Source: Zygaena filipendulae (taxonomy: Eukaryota; Arthropoda; Insecta; Lepidoptera; Zygaenidae). Taken from it: 64,000 nt of DNA. Both the position numbers and the translations under genes were made by a program. The notes under the pieces are model-generated. The model did not search any database and had not been told where the DNA came from. It saw only the letters and a program-made list of their open reading frames with translations. The stretch spans positions 3,784,501-3,848,500 of the forward strand of contig OU015660.1 in NCBI GenBank assembly GCA_907165275.2. Reading direction: 5' to 3'. How positions within the stretch are numbered: position 1 is the stretch's first letter; each line of letters starts with the position of its first letter. Below, in pieces: positions 23,945 to 33,859 of this stretch.

Positions 23945-26604
23945 TGATGAAGTCCCTCAGAATTATGGCATGGAATGCTAATGGACTCCTTCAACATGAA
24001 AACGAACTCAAGGCGGTCCTATCTACGGCAAAAATAGACGTGTGCCTTATATCTGAGTCACATTTTACTAAGGAATCGTTCATCCAAATTAAAGGATATA
24101 AAGTCTATCACGCGTTACATCCAAATAATACAGCTAGGGGAGGTAGTGCAGTCATAATAAAGGACAACATTTCCCATTTTGAAGAACTAAAAATTGAAGA
24201 ACAAGATAAACAAATTGTAGCTGTATGTATCAAAACAGAAAGGTTTCCTGTTACCATATCAGCCATATACTGCCCACCAAAGCATGCATTGAAAACCCCG
24301 CAATACAAGAGGTTCTTAGAGAAACTCGGAAACAGGTTTATCCTAGGAGGTGATTTCAATGCTAAACATACTCATTGGGGTTCTAGACTGACAACCACGA
24401 AAGGCAGAGAATTATTACTTGCCATCAAAGAAGCAAATTGTGACGTAATGTCAACAGGGAAACCAACCTACTGGCCCACTGATACCACTAAAGTCCCAGA
24501 CCTGATCGATTTTTTTATATTAAAAAATATATCAAATAAATTCATGAAAATTGAGGAAGGCTATGATATGAATTCAGATCATTCACCTATAATCTTAACC
24601 TTAAGTGAACGTATAATTTTAAAAGAAAATAATCCAACTTTAGTGGATAAAAACACTGATTGGGAAAGCTTTAAGTCAGATCTAGACAACGTCATAAATC
24701 TAAAGGTTCCCCTAAAAACTACGGAGCATTTAGAACTAGAAGTAAATGAATTTGTATTAAATATCCAGCAATGTGCCTGGAACAATACACCCAAACCCAA
24801 AAAAAAAGGCATTGGCAACGTGTATCCATTAGAAATCAGAAACCTGATAGCAGAAAAACGAAAACTTAGAAAACAATGGCAAATAACGAGGTGTCCACTC
24901 TATAAAAAAATGCTAAATAACCTCACAAAGCAATTAAAGAGAAAAATTAGTAATTTCCACAATGATTCGATGACTACTCATCTTAGTCAATTAACAAATG
25001 ACCGCTCAACAGACTACTCACTGTGGAAAGTGACAAAAAATTTAAAAAGGCCTATTACCCAAGTCTCTCCTATTAAATTAGAAAACGGCCGTTGGGCAGT
25101 AAGTAACGCTCAAAAAGCTGCAAAATTTGCTGAACATCTTGAGAAGATTTTCCAACCACATGAAAACAATGAGTTTGGAATAATGCTAGATGAACCTTTA
25201 TTACAAGACGAACTAGAAATAAAACTCACGACGCCAAAAGAAGTCTCCAGAGAAATAAATCGCTTAAAGCAAAAGAAATCTCCAGGTTACGATCTCATCA
25301 CAGGTGAAGTCCTTCGTAACCTGCCTCGTAAAGCAATAGTAAAACTCACAACACTTATCAATGCTTCATTTAGACTAAAATATGTTCCAGGCATTTGGAA
25401 ATTCGCCGAAGTCATTATGATTCCTAAACCAGGAAAACTAGTACACGAGGTGACATCATACAGACCGATATCCCTCTTACCAGTAATAAGTAAACTATTT
25501 GAAAAACTTCTTATAAAAAGGATAAGACCTGTTGTAGACGATAGAAATTTAATCCCTGATTACCAATTCGGCTTCAGAGAAAAGCATTCTACTATAGAAC
25601 AAGTGCATAGATTAACTAATATTATTGAAAAATCTTTAGAAGAGAAAAAAGTCTGTTCCACTGTTTTTCTAGATGTCGCTCAAGCATTTGATAAAGTGTG
25701 GCATGATGGACTGATTTACAAACTAAAGAAAATGCTTCCAAAACAATTTACAGATATTCTACAATCGTACTTATCTGACAGAATGTTTCGTATTAGACAA
25801 GAAGACTCATATTCAGAAATCAAGCAAATACAAGCTGGAGTACCACAAGGAAGTGTCTTAGGGCCGGTCCTTTACCTATTATACACATGTGATATTCCAA
25901 TTCCAGAAAATATTACCATTGCAACCTTTGCGGATGACACAGCTATCATGGCTACAGGGGTCACTCACGAAGAAGCAGTGGAAAAGGTACAATCTGCTGT
26001 TAACGTTATCTACAACTGGACCGCGAAATGGCGCATAAAACTAAATGAGTCGAAGTCAACTCACATAGATTTTACTAATAAAAAAACCTCATATCACCCG
26101 GTGCACATACGTGACAATGTGATACCGTATGAAAATACAGCCAAATATTTGGGCATGACTCTTGACACCAAGCTCCGCTGGAGAGCTCACGTCAAAAAGA
26201 AACGCGATGAACTGGAACTTCGCTACAGGAAGATGCATTGGCTGCTTGGGAGACACTCGGCGTTATCAGTGCACAACAAACTACTGCTGTACAAACAAGT
26301 CCTAAGACCGATATGGACTTACGGTATTCAGCTGTGGGGCTGTACCAAACAGAGCAACGTGCAAATGATACAACGTTTTCAGAACAAAGTACTCAGAGGT
26401 GTTGTAAACGCGCCTTGGTACATAAGAAACGAAGACCTCCATCGGGACCTCGGAGTGGAATCTGTTAACGATACTATAAAAAAATATGCCGAAGCTCACC
26501 AACACAGACTTCGTCACCATGTGAACGTCGAGGCCATCCAGCTCCTCGACAACACAAATATAAAACGAAGACTAAAAAGGACCAAACCTTTTGAGTTAGT
26601 GTAG
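23944..26604 (+). CDS. LINE ORF2, APE endonuclease / reverse transcriptase
   Basis: 886 residues from the ATG at 23944, which is followed at once by a second ATG. The enzyme nicks the target DNA and primes reverse transcription there. The endonuclease (about 1-220) keeps every expected catalytic residue: N13 (WNANGL), E38 (ISESHF), D137 and N139 (GGDFNAKH), and D212/H213 (NSDHSPI). The reverse transcriptase (about 460-740) shows KKSPGYDLITGEVL, YRPISLLPVISKLFEKL, FGFREKHST, FLDVAQAFDKVWHDGL, GVPQGSVLGPVLYLLY and the active-site FADD at 662-665. A C-terminal thumb-like region follows (WTYGIQLWGC). No RNase H domain is present. The length is normal for jockey ORF2. Translation probably depends on coupling to ORF1 because there is no other leader. 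Confidence 0.95.
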   Translation: MMKSLRIMAWNANGLLQHENELKAVLSTAKIDVCLISESHFTKESFIQIKGYKVYHALHPNNTARGGSAVIIKDNISHFEELKIEEQDKQIVAVCIKTERFPVTISAIYCPPKHALKTPQYKRFLEKLGNRFILGGDFNAKHTHWGSRLTTTKGRELLLAIKEANCDVMSTGKPTYWPTDTTKVPDLIDFFILKNISNKFMKIEEGYDMNSDHSPIILTLSERIILKENNPTLVDKNTDWESFKSDLDNVINLKVPLKTTEHLELEVNEFVLNIQQCAWNNTPKPKKKGIGNVYPLEIRNLIAEKRKLRKQWQITRCPLYKKMLNNLTKQLKRKISNFHNDSMTTHLSQLTNDRSTDYSLWKVTKNLKRPITQVSPIKLENGRWAVSNAQKAAKFAEHLEKIFQPHENNEFGIMLDEPLLQDELEIKLTTPKEVSREINRLKQKKSPGYDLITGEVLRNLPRKAIVKLTTLINASFRLKYVPGIWKFAEVIMIPKPGKLVHEVTSYRPISLLPVISKLFEKLLIKRIRPVVDDRNLIPDYQFGFREKHSTIEQVHRLTNIIEKSLEEKKVCSTVFLDVAQAFDKVWHDGLIYKLKKMLPKQFTDILQSYLSDRMFRIRQEDSYSEIKQIQAGVPQGSVLGPVLYLLYTCDIPIPENITIATFADDTAIMATGVTHEEAVEKVQSAVNVIYNWTAKWRIKLNESKSTHIDFTNKKTSYHPVHIRDNVIPYENTAKYLGMTLDTKLRWRAHVKKKRDELELRYRKMHWLLGRHSALSVHNKLLLYKQVLRPIWTYGIQLWGCTKQSNVQMIQRFQNKVLRGVVNAPWYIRNEDLHRDLGVESVNDTIKKYAEAHQHRLRHHVNVEAIQLLDNTNIKRRLKRTKPFELV

Positions 26605-26824
26605 TGTATAGTGATAGTGTATTTAGTGCTGTGAGTACTGTATCCAAAGAACACAAGAACAAAGTGTCTTCCCCTTAATAGAGACAATAAGAAAAGTGTT
26701 ATTGGACACATTCTTAGTATAGTCTTGTTTAGAAGTTTAGGTCAAATTTAAAATACTTATTAGTCATAACTAGATTGGCTAGATTGTATTATAATGATTT
26801 ACCTCCTTGGGTATATCATACAAG
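26605..26824 (+). other. LINE 3' UTR
   Basis: The sequence between the ORF2 stop and the A-run, ending GGGTATATCATACAAG. No conserved stem or repeat is obvious by eye. Confidence 0.7.
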
Positions 26825-26848
26825 AAAAAAAAAAAAAAAAAAAAAAAA
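26825..26848 (+). repeat. A-tail of the LINE
   Basis: 24 uninterrupted A residues after CAAG, followed by the right target-site duplication. A pure tail argues for a young insertion. Confidence 0.9.
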
Positions 26849-26858
26849 TTAAGTCAGA
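26848..26858 (+). repeat. LINE target-site duplication, right copy
   Basis: ATTAAGTCAGA; the first A is shared with the tail. It matches 22423-22433 exactly. Confidence 0.85.
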
Positions 26859-26992
26859 CGTTATCTTCTTCAATATAGGTATTACAAGTATCAATTTTAC
26901 AAAGTAAGGTAGAGCTTATCTAAGCTAAAATGACGCGCCCCTCCATCGGGTATACGCGCACACCCATTAAAATATCGATATGACACAATATA

Positions 26993-27468
26993 CAGTGTGA
27001 GTCTGGATAAAGTGTACAAATGAAAATGAGGGATACTATGTTCAATTTTATCGACGAAAAAAATAATAAAAAAATTAAAAAAAATTTTTTGAATTTTTGA
27101 CGATTTTTTTAAAATTTTGGTTCGCGTTAGGGTTCCCCTCGTAAACAAAACACTATAACTTTTAAAATAAACGGTAGATTGTCAAGATAAAAACTGAATT
27201 ATGATCAGAGCTTATGGGGCGTCTTAATAAAATCAAAATTTTTAATCAAAATTATTTACAATTCAAAATAATGGCGTTTATTTAACAAACAAAAGTATTT
27301 TTTTGCACAGTTTTTTCAGTAATTTTAAAATTGCTTAATAAAATGTGGTATTAACATACATTTTTTAAGGCTTACAATTATTCTACATCATACTAGCTTT
27401 CAAATGGTAAAAATTTTACGTTTATAACTTAATCACAACATTTTTTATCAGCTGTCAAAAAAGGATCT
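26993..27468. repeat. Left terminal inverted repeat of the DD41D element
   Basis: Matches 29111-29583 in inverse orientation. The match is close to perfect to TTAATCACAACATTTTTTAT (27429-27448) and then becomes patchy. It contains an AT-rich block (about 27060-27115) and the transposase 3' flank. Confidence 0.9.
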
Positions 27469-27570
27469 CCAAAAGTGGTATTTATCATTTATTGTGGATA
27501 TTTTTTTGGAGGCGAAACAAAATACTTTTATTATTTATTTTTAATAATCAATTGGTTACTTATTGGTTAG

Positions 27571-28668
27571 TTATTGCATTAAATGCTCAAAATGTCCACC
27601 TCTTGTTTGCAGACACATAGTAGCGCGAAGAACGATTTGTTGTGTCGCTCTTCTTATCATCTCGCGATCATTTTTTAAATCATGTGCACAATTAATTATG
27701 CGATCTTGTAAATCGGCTTCACTGTTGATTGGGGAATTGTAGACGCGTTGTTTCATTGTACCCCATAAAAAGTAGTCGAGGGGCGTCATATCAGGTGAAC
27801 GCGCAGGCCACCCCACAGGTCCTTGCCGGCCAATCCAATGGTTCGGATAAATTTCATTTAAAAATGATCTTACATTACTTGCATAATGAGCAGGACATCC
27901 ATCCATTTGTAGGTACATTCTTCGGCGCAAAGCCAGTGGGACATCTGCCAGCAATTCAGGTAGTTCTTCGCGTAAAAGCGTTAAAAACCTTTCACCAGTT
28001 AATGTTCCCGGCAGTATTATTGGTCCAAGCAAAATGTCGTCAATGAGACCAGCCCAAACATTTACTGAATATCTCACTTGGAACGTTGAAGATCTTTTCA
28101 ACTTTGGGTTTTCACCTTTAGGGCACCACTTATGCAAATTTCTGCAGTTGGTTATACCATCCCTTGTAAATGTTGACTCGTCCATCCATAAAATTTTTTT
28201 TGGAAAGTTTGGGTTTTGTCTAGTTTTTGACAGAATCCATGTTGACATAACGCATCTTGGACGGCAGTCTACCTCTTCATGTAAGTGCTGCACCCTCTGA
28301 TAATGATAAGGATGCAGACCTTCTTTTTTTAAAATACGCCACGCTGATTTTTGCGATATTCCATGTCTCAAAGCTAGACGTCTGGTGCTAATGGTTGGAT
28401 CAGCAAACAAATCCCTCAGTACTGCTTGTTCGACAGACACATCAATAATCACTTCAGACTCGCGGCGGTCTCTGGCATTTGATCCAAGTCCAACAATACA
28501 TAATCTTCGGTGGACTTCTTGGAAGTTCCGAGCAGATGGCACCGGTCGCCTGTTAGGAAACGCAGCTACGTAAGCAGTGTGAGCGGCTCTGGCTCTACCT
28601 CGTGCCATTCCATAATAAAACTCAATATCAGCGATGTGTGCCGGCGGGAATTCAGTTAAACGCGGCAT
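27571..28668 (-). CDS. DD41D Tc1/mariner-type transposase
   Basis: 365 residues, minus strand, from the ATG at 28668 to the TAA at 27571-27573; a TTG three codons upstream is not a likely start. The enzyme would cut and paste the element by binding the terminal repeats and inserting at TA. An N-terminal domain resembling DUF4817 (about 10-60, AAFPNRRPVPSARNF) and a helix-turn-helix (about 82-125, ISTRRLALRHGISQKSAWRI) precede the DDE core. The catalytic residues are D163 (WMDEST), D256 (QMDGCPAHY) and D298 (SPDMTPLDYFLWG). There are 41 residues between the last two, hence DD41D. The C-terminus CLQTRGGHFEHL is typical of these transposases. The frame is intact, so the enzyme may be functional. 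Subfamily assignment (for example to rosa-like elements) needs a tree. Confidence 0.92.
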   Translation of the reverse strand: MPRLTEFPPAHIADIEFYYGMARGRARAAHTAYVAAFPNRRPVPSARNFQEVHRRLCIVGLGSNARDRRESEVIIDVSVEQAVLRDLFADPTISTRRLALRHGISQKSAWRILKKEGLHPYHYQRVQHLHEEVDCRPRCVMSTWILSKTRQNPNFPKKILWMDESTFTRDGITNCRNLHKWCPKGENPKLKRSSTFQVRYSVNVWAGLIDDILLGPIILPGTLTGERFLTLLREELPELLADVPLALRRRMYLQMDGCPAHYASNVRSFLNEIYPNHWIGRQGPVGWPARSPDMTPLDYFLWGTMKQRVYNSPINSEADLQDRIINCAHDLKNDREMIRRATQQIVLRATMCLQTRGGHFEHLMQ

Positions 28669-28777
28669 TATCTCCAAAACACTAGAGAATGAACTAGAGA
28701 AGTTGGTTAACGAGAGTAATGACGAAACGTGTAGCAGCGGCGAGTAATTCGGAGCGACTGTCTTTGTTTGTCTCTTC

Positions 28778-28987
28778 CAGTGTTGCCGTCTCAGTTGGTA
28801 TTAAAGTAGCTAAATCTGTCGTAAAAGTTGCCAGTTTATGTAATTTTGTGCTGAAATGTAGCTAAATGTATGGAGCATTAAGTAATAATAAGTAGCTAAA
28901 ATGTATGAAACCATGATCAATTCAAGTAGCTAAATACGTTCAAAATCCGCTAGATCTAGCTACAAAGTAGCTAAAACAGCAACACTG
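28778..28987. mobile_element. hAT-type MITE inside the DD41D element
   Basis: A 210-bp insertion bounded by CAGTGTTGC and its inverse GCAACACTG, with a perfect 8-bp duplication GTCTCTTC at 28770-28777 and 28988-28995. Both are hallmarks of hAT transposition. It has no coding capacity. The motif GTAGCTAAA (with small changes) occurs five times inside, spaced irregularly, and may be a set of transposase-binding subterminal repeats. It lies about 110 bp upstream of the transposase ATG, where a promoter or 5' UTR would be expected. Confidence 0.93.
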
Positions 28988-29110
28988 GTCTCTTCCCGTA
29001 CCCCTAAACTTAAGCCCACGTGCAGTTACAAAACTTTTTTACCTGAAATGCAATAAAATGTACCCTAAACATTCACCGCGCCTTTGTTCATTAAATACCA
29101 TACTTTGAAG

Positions 29111-29583
29111 GCCTTCTTTGACACTTCATAAAAAATGTTGTGATTAAGTTATAAACGTAAAATATTTACCATTTGAAAGCTAGTATGATGTAGAATAATT
29201 GTAAGCCTTAAAAAATGTATGTTAATACCACATTTTATTAAGCAATTTTAAAATTACTGAAAAAACTGTGCAAAAAAATACTTTTGTTTGTTAAATAAAC
29301 GCCATTATTTTGAATTGTAAATAATTTTGATTAAAATTTTTGATTTTATTAAGACGCCCCATAAGCTCTGATCATAATTCAGTTTTTATCTTGACAATCT
29401 ACCGTTTATTTTAAAAGTTATAGTGTTTTGTTTACGAGGGGAACCCTAACGCGAACCAAAATTTTAAAAAAATCGTCAAAAATTCAAAAAAAATTTTTTA
29501 ATTTTTTTATTATTTTTTTCGTCGATAAAATTGAACATAGTATCCCTCATTTTCATTTGTACACTTTATCCAGACTCACACTG
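29111..29583. repeat. Right terminal inverted repeat of the DD41D element
   Basis: Inverse partner of 26993-27468; ends CTTTATCCAGACTCACACTG followed by TA. Confidence 0.9.
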
Positions 29584-29705
29584 TATAAACCTGGTCTTGC
29601 CATTCATCCTATTAAAGAGATATTATCAATACGTCATGATATCGCACATCTAAAACTGCTTATTGAGTAGTGGGGCGTGTCATTTTAGTTTAGATAAGCT
29701 CTACC

Positions 29706-30122
29706 AACCTAAGTATTATTTCAGTTGTCTGATACCTACAGTTCAAACTTCGGATCCCAAACTACTGTGTGGTCATTTTTATTATTATTATACCTAAATA
29801 CTACCTACTTATAATACATTATTAGTTGAACTATATTTCTTTTCTCTATAATGTGTTCGCACTTTGAAATTCCTGGTTAAGGATATTAAGGTGCTTTTAT
29901 ACGGGCAATTTTGTAGTAGTCTGATGAGTTGTAGTACGTAGTAGTGTTTGTATCTCGGAACAAAGAGCTCACGCCCGAATACCGTTTATTCGGGTGAAAC
30001 AGCCAACGGGAACAGTTGATTACAGAAAACTGATGATGATTCATTTCTGACTGATGATGACTCAACAGCCATTTAAAGGAACAGTCATTTACAGAAAACT
30101 ATTTACATATGTATATATTAAA
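29706..30122. other. Non-coding flank of the nested elements
   Basis: No gene recognised. A near-repeat of GAAAACTGATGATGATTCAT and ACTGATGATGACTCAACAGC is visible at about 30,025-30,075. Confidence 0.4.
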
Positions 30123-30381
30123 CTAGCTGTCCCGCGCGATTTCATCCGCCGCAATTTCGGAGTTCCCGCGGTAATTCCGGGAAAAAAGTGCTGTAGTTTA
30201 CGGTAATAAGCAGTTCCCCGCATTAATTCCGGAGTTTCCGCTGGAATTCCGGGATAAAAACTATCCTATCTTTTAAGTTGGACCATTTTATGAATGGTTA
30301 CAAAATTTTATCAAAATCCGTTCAGTAGTTTCGGAGTCCATCGCGGACAAACAACGTGACACGTGATTTATATATATTAGA
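30123..30381 (+). repeat. CCGCGG-head repeat, tandem head, GGACAAACAACGTGACACG tail
   Basis: CTAGCTGTCCCGCGCGATTT head, then a second head-like block (AATTCCGGAGTTTCCGCTGG), CTATCCTATCTTTTAAGTTG and ATCCGTTCAGTAGTTTCGGA. The tail GGACAAACAACGTGACACGT-GATTTATATATATTAG is shared with the copy at 63,387-63,607. The site GTTTCGG at 30328-30334 is the unoccupied counterpart of the micro-insertion at 63,527. Confidence 0.8.
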
Positions 30382-30419
30382 TAGATATACAACCAGACTT
30401 AATGTAAACACAAGTTTTC

Positions 30420-30520
30420 GTCACATAAAGCTTACCGAGATCAGAGGATTGAACCTGCGATACGTGGCGCAACAGCCAAGTTAAATAACCAAGAAGACTA
30501 ACGATGCTGTCAAATGAAAT
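30420..30520 (-). repeat. Decayed tRNA-like SINE head
   Basis: GAGGATTGAACCTGCGATAC and AAGACTAACGATGCTGTC in antisense resemble the B-box and A-box parts of the SINE head at 11,820-11,955. It is too decayed to define ends. Confidence 0.4.
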
Positions 30521-33500
30521 GTTTTTTTTTTACTTTTATTATGCCGCTGTCACTCAAATACAAACTGAAAGGTCACATTATTCATATCACGTTCCATTTT
30601 TATAAGTTATCACGTTTTAACGACTGATAATCCAATAAATTTCATGAAGCAACGGAGTAGGTTTTATTTAGGCGTTCGTTCGTATGCCTGAATTAATCGA
30701 ACCGATAAATCTTTACTTATACTTACGTACTGCGTAGTGCGTAGTAAGCAATGTTTAATATTTTCTCCGAGATAAGATATAACCAATAACAGTATTTTGT
30801 TTATGTTACAGGCGGTACGGACCCTGGGGAGTAACGGGATCGACATAAGCTTAGCTGCTTACGTACAACTATCGGATATCTAGTAACCAAACGCACCTGA
30901 TCCGTCTCCCCCCTCTTTACTCATAAAGAATAACTACCACGCAGCAGATGCCAGTGTCCATTTCGAAGGTCATATAAACTGGTAGGGCTTTAGGCCTTTC
31001 GAAAACCGGTTCGCTTTTCCCATGGGTGAGATCTTCGGCAAGTATCTGCGTAGTGCCGGGTTGATGGACTGCTAAGCCTGGCTTATGTGTCCTTATCGGT
31101 ACAGCCAACGACACAATAAACTTTGTTTTATTGCCAAAGGTTGAAGGTTAAACGTAAGTGGCGCCCGATTATTTACGTTCAATTTACTGATAATTTCTGA
31201 TCCCAAAGTTATAACTATATGAGGATTCATATTTTCTCTCGCTTACTATTTCAGGCACAAATAACAAATTTATAGTAGGTAAGTAACAACAACAAAAAAC
31301 CTCTAGAATCTGTATTTTTACGGAAAATTGTTTCATGAATATGTAAGTTTGTTGTGCCTACTGGAAAAATACGATTTGGAATAATCTGCATAAGTCTTTA
31401 AAACGTAGCGGGATCTTTTGAATAAGTATTGACTTTTCATCGAAGCTCGTTGTGGTTGAACTAAAATTAGCTGTTCGCTCGCAAATTAGTCCATACACTT
31501 GAAAAAAGAAAAACATCAGGGAACGTTGTTATTCTGACGTGCCATTCAGAGCTCCTCACATTTTCTTTTCTCATATATTATCCACTTCAAAGGAAATACA
31601 AATTGTCTTTGATAAATATCTCATTTCGCACCCAACGAAAACACTTCGATATTAAAAGAAGAGCTTGAAGCAAAAATTTTCCTTTTTTTTCGTTCATATA
31701 TTTTTTTGTTGCTATATATACGTATTTTTGAGTTATAATTCACAGAGGAGAATTTCATTGTTAACGTCTTAAGGCGTTACAAATACCTATACTTGCGCAA
31801 TAAGATTTTAATGAACGTATCTTTTGAAATATTTCATATGAAAAAATTCATAGTAAATGAAGTCGTATTAACCCATTATTTTGATAATTCTGCGGTACTG
31901 CAACATACCTACCTAATATTTAATGTATTTTGGCACTTTTTGTTTAAACTTTTGACCAAGTTTAATTATCGTTTATTATTATAGTTTAACTATCACCAAA
32001 AGTAGGATATAACCTACTTTACATATTCTAATACGGTGTTAGCACCGAGTGCGCTACGTTAACTTTTCGGGATTTCGCAACGAGACAACACCGAGGCTGT
32101 AGAAAACTCGTATTAGCGTCCGTATCGTAAAAGTTTTTTGTTTAGTATGAGAATCCGAAGAGGAAAATCGTTTGATGACGTTAATGTGTCAAAGATACCT
32201 TACCTACGAAACTAACGGATATCTAGACGACGAGAGCTAGATGTTGGGAGCACCCATTTTATTATACTCAACGACAAAATAGCGAAATACTTTCAATTTC
32301 GCCATTTTAATTTTTCATTTACTTATCTTGAATTTCACATCTACGTGTACTATATAATTATTTATTAAAAGAACCCATTGCTAAACTCCGATCTGCTTTG
32401 AAGTTTGAGCACTTTCACAAATAGTCCCACTAGAAACACGTTCATAAGATATCGTGGAATCTCACTCTAGAAGTTATGTAGGTATAGTATTTTTTTTTAT
32501 TATTCAATACCTCAGATCAATGAAAAGAGCAGCCAACTTTGCAGATAACTCTGTTTCCTTTTTTTTTTAATCAAGACCGTTTCTCTTCGGATCGGTCAGT
32601 CTTTACAGAAACTGTCCAAAAAAATTTTCATTAGCGCAAAAAGTTACTTTTAATATTATTTATTTGAAATATTTCTAAATCTTGGTACATAAGATTAACT
32701 CTCACACTTTTATGACACTCGTTAAACATTCTTAGACGTTGAGTTCTTTAACAGAGTAATAATTTCTGAAGTGGCTATATACAGAGACGTGTTATTATAT
32801 TTTTTATGAGTCACAACTTCGGCTGTGGAACTATGCTTTAGTTTTTAACTACCTAATAAGTTATACTAAGTACGTATCAACGAAATATAACTACCGTTTT
32901 ACCTAAATTCAAAGAGGCACTGACTGTCGTGGAAATCCTTGCTGTGAATAATGTTTTGATCTCAATTTGTATTTAAAGTCACCCTTACATTATTTGAATT
33001 GAATTCCTCCAAATCACTATCTTCACAAGCGTATTCTTCGATGAACGCTTTCTTAAATCCATTTACAGGTTGTCGTTGGTATTTGGAATTAAAAAGTTCT
33101 ATTTAGTAACGTAATTTGCCTACCGCAGTGTTTAAGTACGCGCATTAAGCACTAGTTTCTGTAAACATTTATTCGTTTTATCTGGGGATCTGAGAAAGAA
33201 AAAGGTGCCCAAGTTTTGGACCAGTTTCTCAAAAAAACCATGATTTTATAATATCTGATATAAACTTCTGTGCAATTTCATTGTTTGTTAAACTTTAAGA
33301 GAAAAAAAACAATGAAAAAGAGAAAAGTACGAAAATTTAAGTGCCTTCAGTAAGTTACGAACTAACTTTTTTCTTCGTTGATGGAAGTGTGTAGACTTTG
33401 GACCTACTTCTACAGAGCTAAGTACATAAAGTATCCTTTCAGGCGCGCAGGATACAAAAAGAACGAAAAGTTCAATGACAAAGGAATAATTTGAGGCAAG

Positions 33501-33859
33501 AGTTCTTTTTCCATTATGTTCTTCCAGAGGTATAAGGATTAGTCTTTATTTATTTCTGGCTTTAAGTGCAAGCGTCCGTGTCACCGATGTTATTATCATG
33601 ACGTTAAAATAATTCGTTGAAACGCACATTTTTTGGAATCAATGTTTATAATTTTTTTTTTAATATATATATAAGTATTTACTCGTGCAATGAGTTTACA
33701 TATTACTCATATCAGGTATTAAAAATGCATATCTTTAATATGCACTTTCACAAAAAGAATTTTTGTATTTAAGTATTAATAAGTAAGTAAAAGTGTAATC
33801 AATACATACCACGCCTATTAAGGTTTATTTTCTACTTAAAAAGTTAACTCTACTAACTA
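30521..33859. other. Long non-coding stretch, nothing recognised
   Basis: AT-rich sequence with occasional T-runs. The frames here are short and lack domains, splice context or homology that I recognise. At about 30,940-31,110 a less AT-rich patch (CATATAAACTGGTAGGGCTT, GGTTGATGGACTGCTAAGCC) may be a decayed mobile element. Confidence 0.4.

Larger units (their letters stand above)
22434..26847 (+). mobile_element. Complete jockey-clade LINE (non-LTR retrotransposon)
   Basis: A 4.4-kb element with a 5' UTR of about 206 bp, ORF1 (zinc-knuckle gag-like), ORF2 (endonuclease plus reverse transcriptase), a 3' UTR of about 220 bp and a 24-A tail (26825-26848, the last A shared with the duplication). 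It is bounded by the 11-bp duplication ATTAAGTCAGA. Both frames are open from start to stop and all catalytic motifs are present, so the copy looks recent and possibly competent. The clade is assigned from the three CCHC knuckles with the preceding PRE_C2HC-type region, the APE-type endonuclease and the plain A-tail. The 5' UTR is GC-rich near 22,495-22,560. A downstream-promoter-like GGTTG sits at 22460-22464, about 28 bases from the 5' end, as expected for jockey-type internal promoters; this last point is weak. Confidence 0.92.
26993..29583 (-). mobile_element. Tc1/mariner-superfamily transposon, DD41D type, with long terminal repeats
   Basis: A 2,591-bp element beginning CAGTGTGAGTCTGGATAAAG and ending with the inverse. 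It is flanked by TA on both sides (26991-26992 and 29584-29585), the duplication expected for this superfamily. The terminal inverted repeats are about 475 bp (26993-27468 and 29111-29583) and nearly identical until they fade at the inner ends. Between them lies one intact transposase on the minus strand (27571-28668). A 210-bp hAT-type MITE interrupts the segment between the transposase start and the right-hand repeat. Small frames within the repeats (for example 26897-27148 and 29428-29670) are mirror images of each other and not genes. Confidence 0.92.
26908..29705. mobile_element. Short inverted-repeat element split by a mariner-like insertion
   Basis: GGTAGAGCTTATCTAA (26908) to GACGCGCCCC (26941) is a 34-bp repeat inverted at 29672-29705, with two mismatches. 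Taking out the mariner at 26993-29583 leaves a unit of about 205 bp, so this is a small non-autonomous element that served as the landing site. Flanks read GTAA on the left and AACC on the right, so no clear duplication is visible and the superfamily is unknown. Confidence 0.7.

Noticed and set aside
24108..24818. Minus-strand frames inside LINE ORF2
   Set aside because: Antisense to a reverse-transcriptase frame with complete catalytic motifs.
26897..27148. Short coding frame, repeated at 29,428-29,670 on the other strand
   Set aside because: The two frames are the same sequence in the inverted terminal repeats of the DD41D element.
27729..28573. Three plus-strand frames of 62-105 residues
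   Set aside because: They are antisense shadows of the intact minus-strand transposase.
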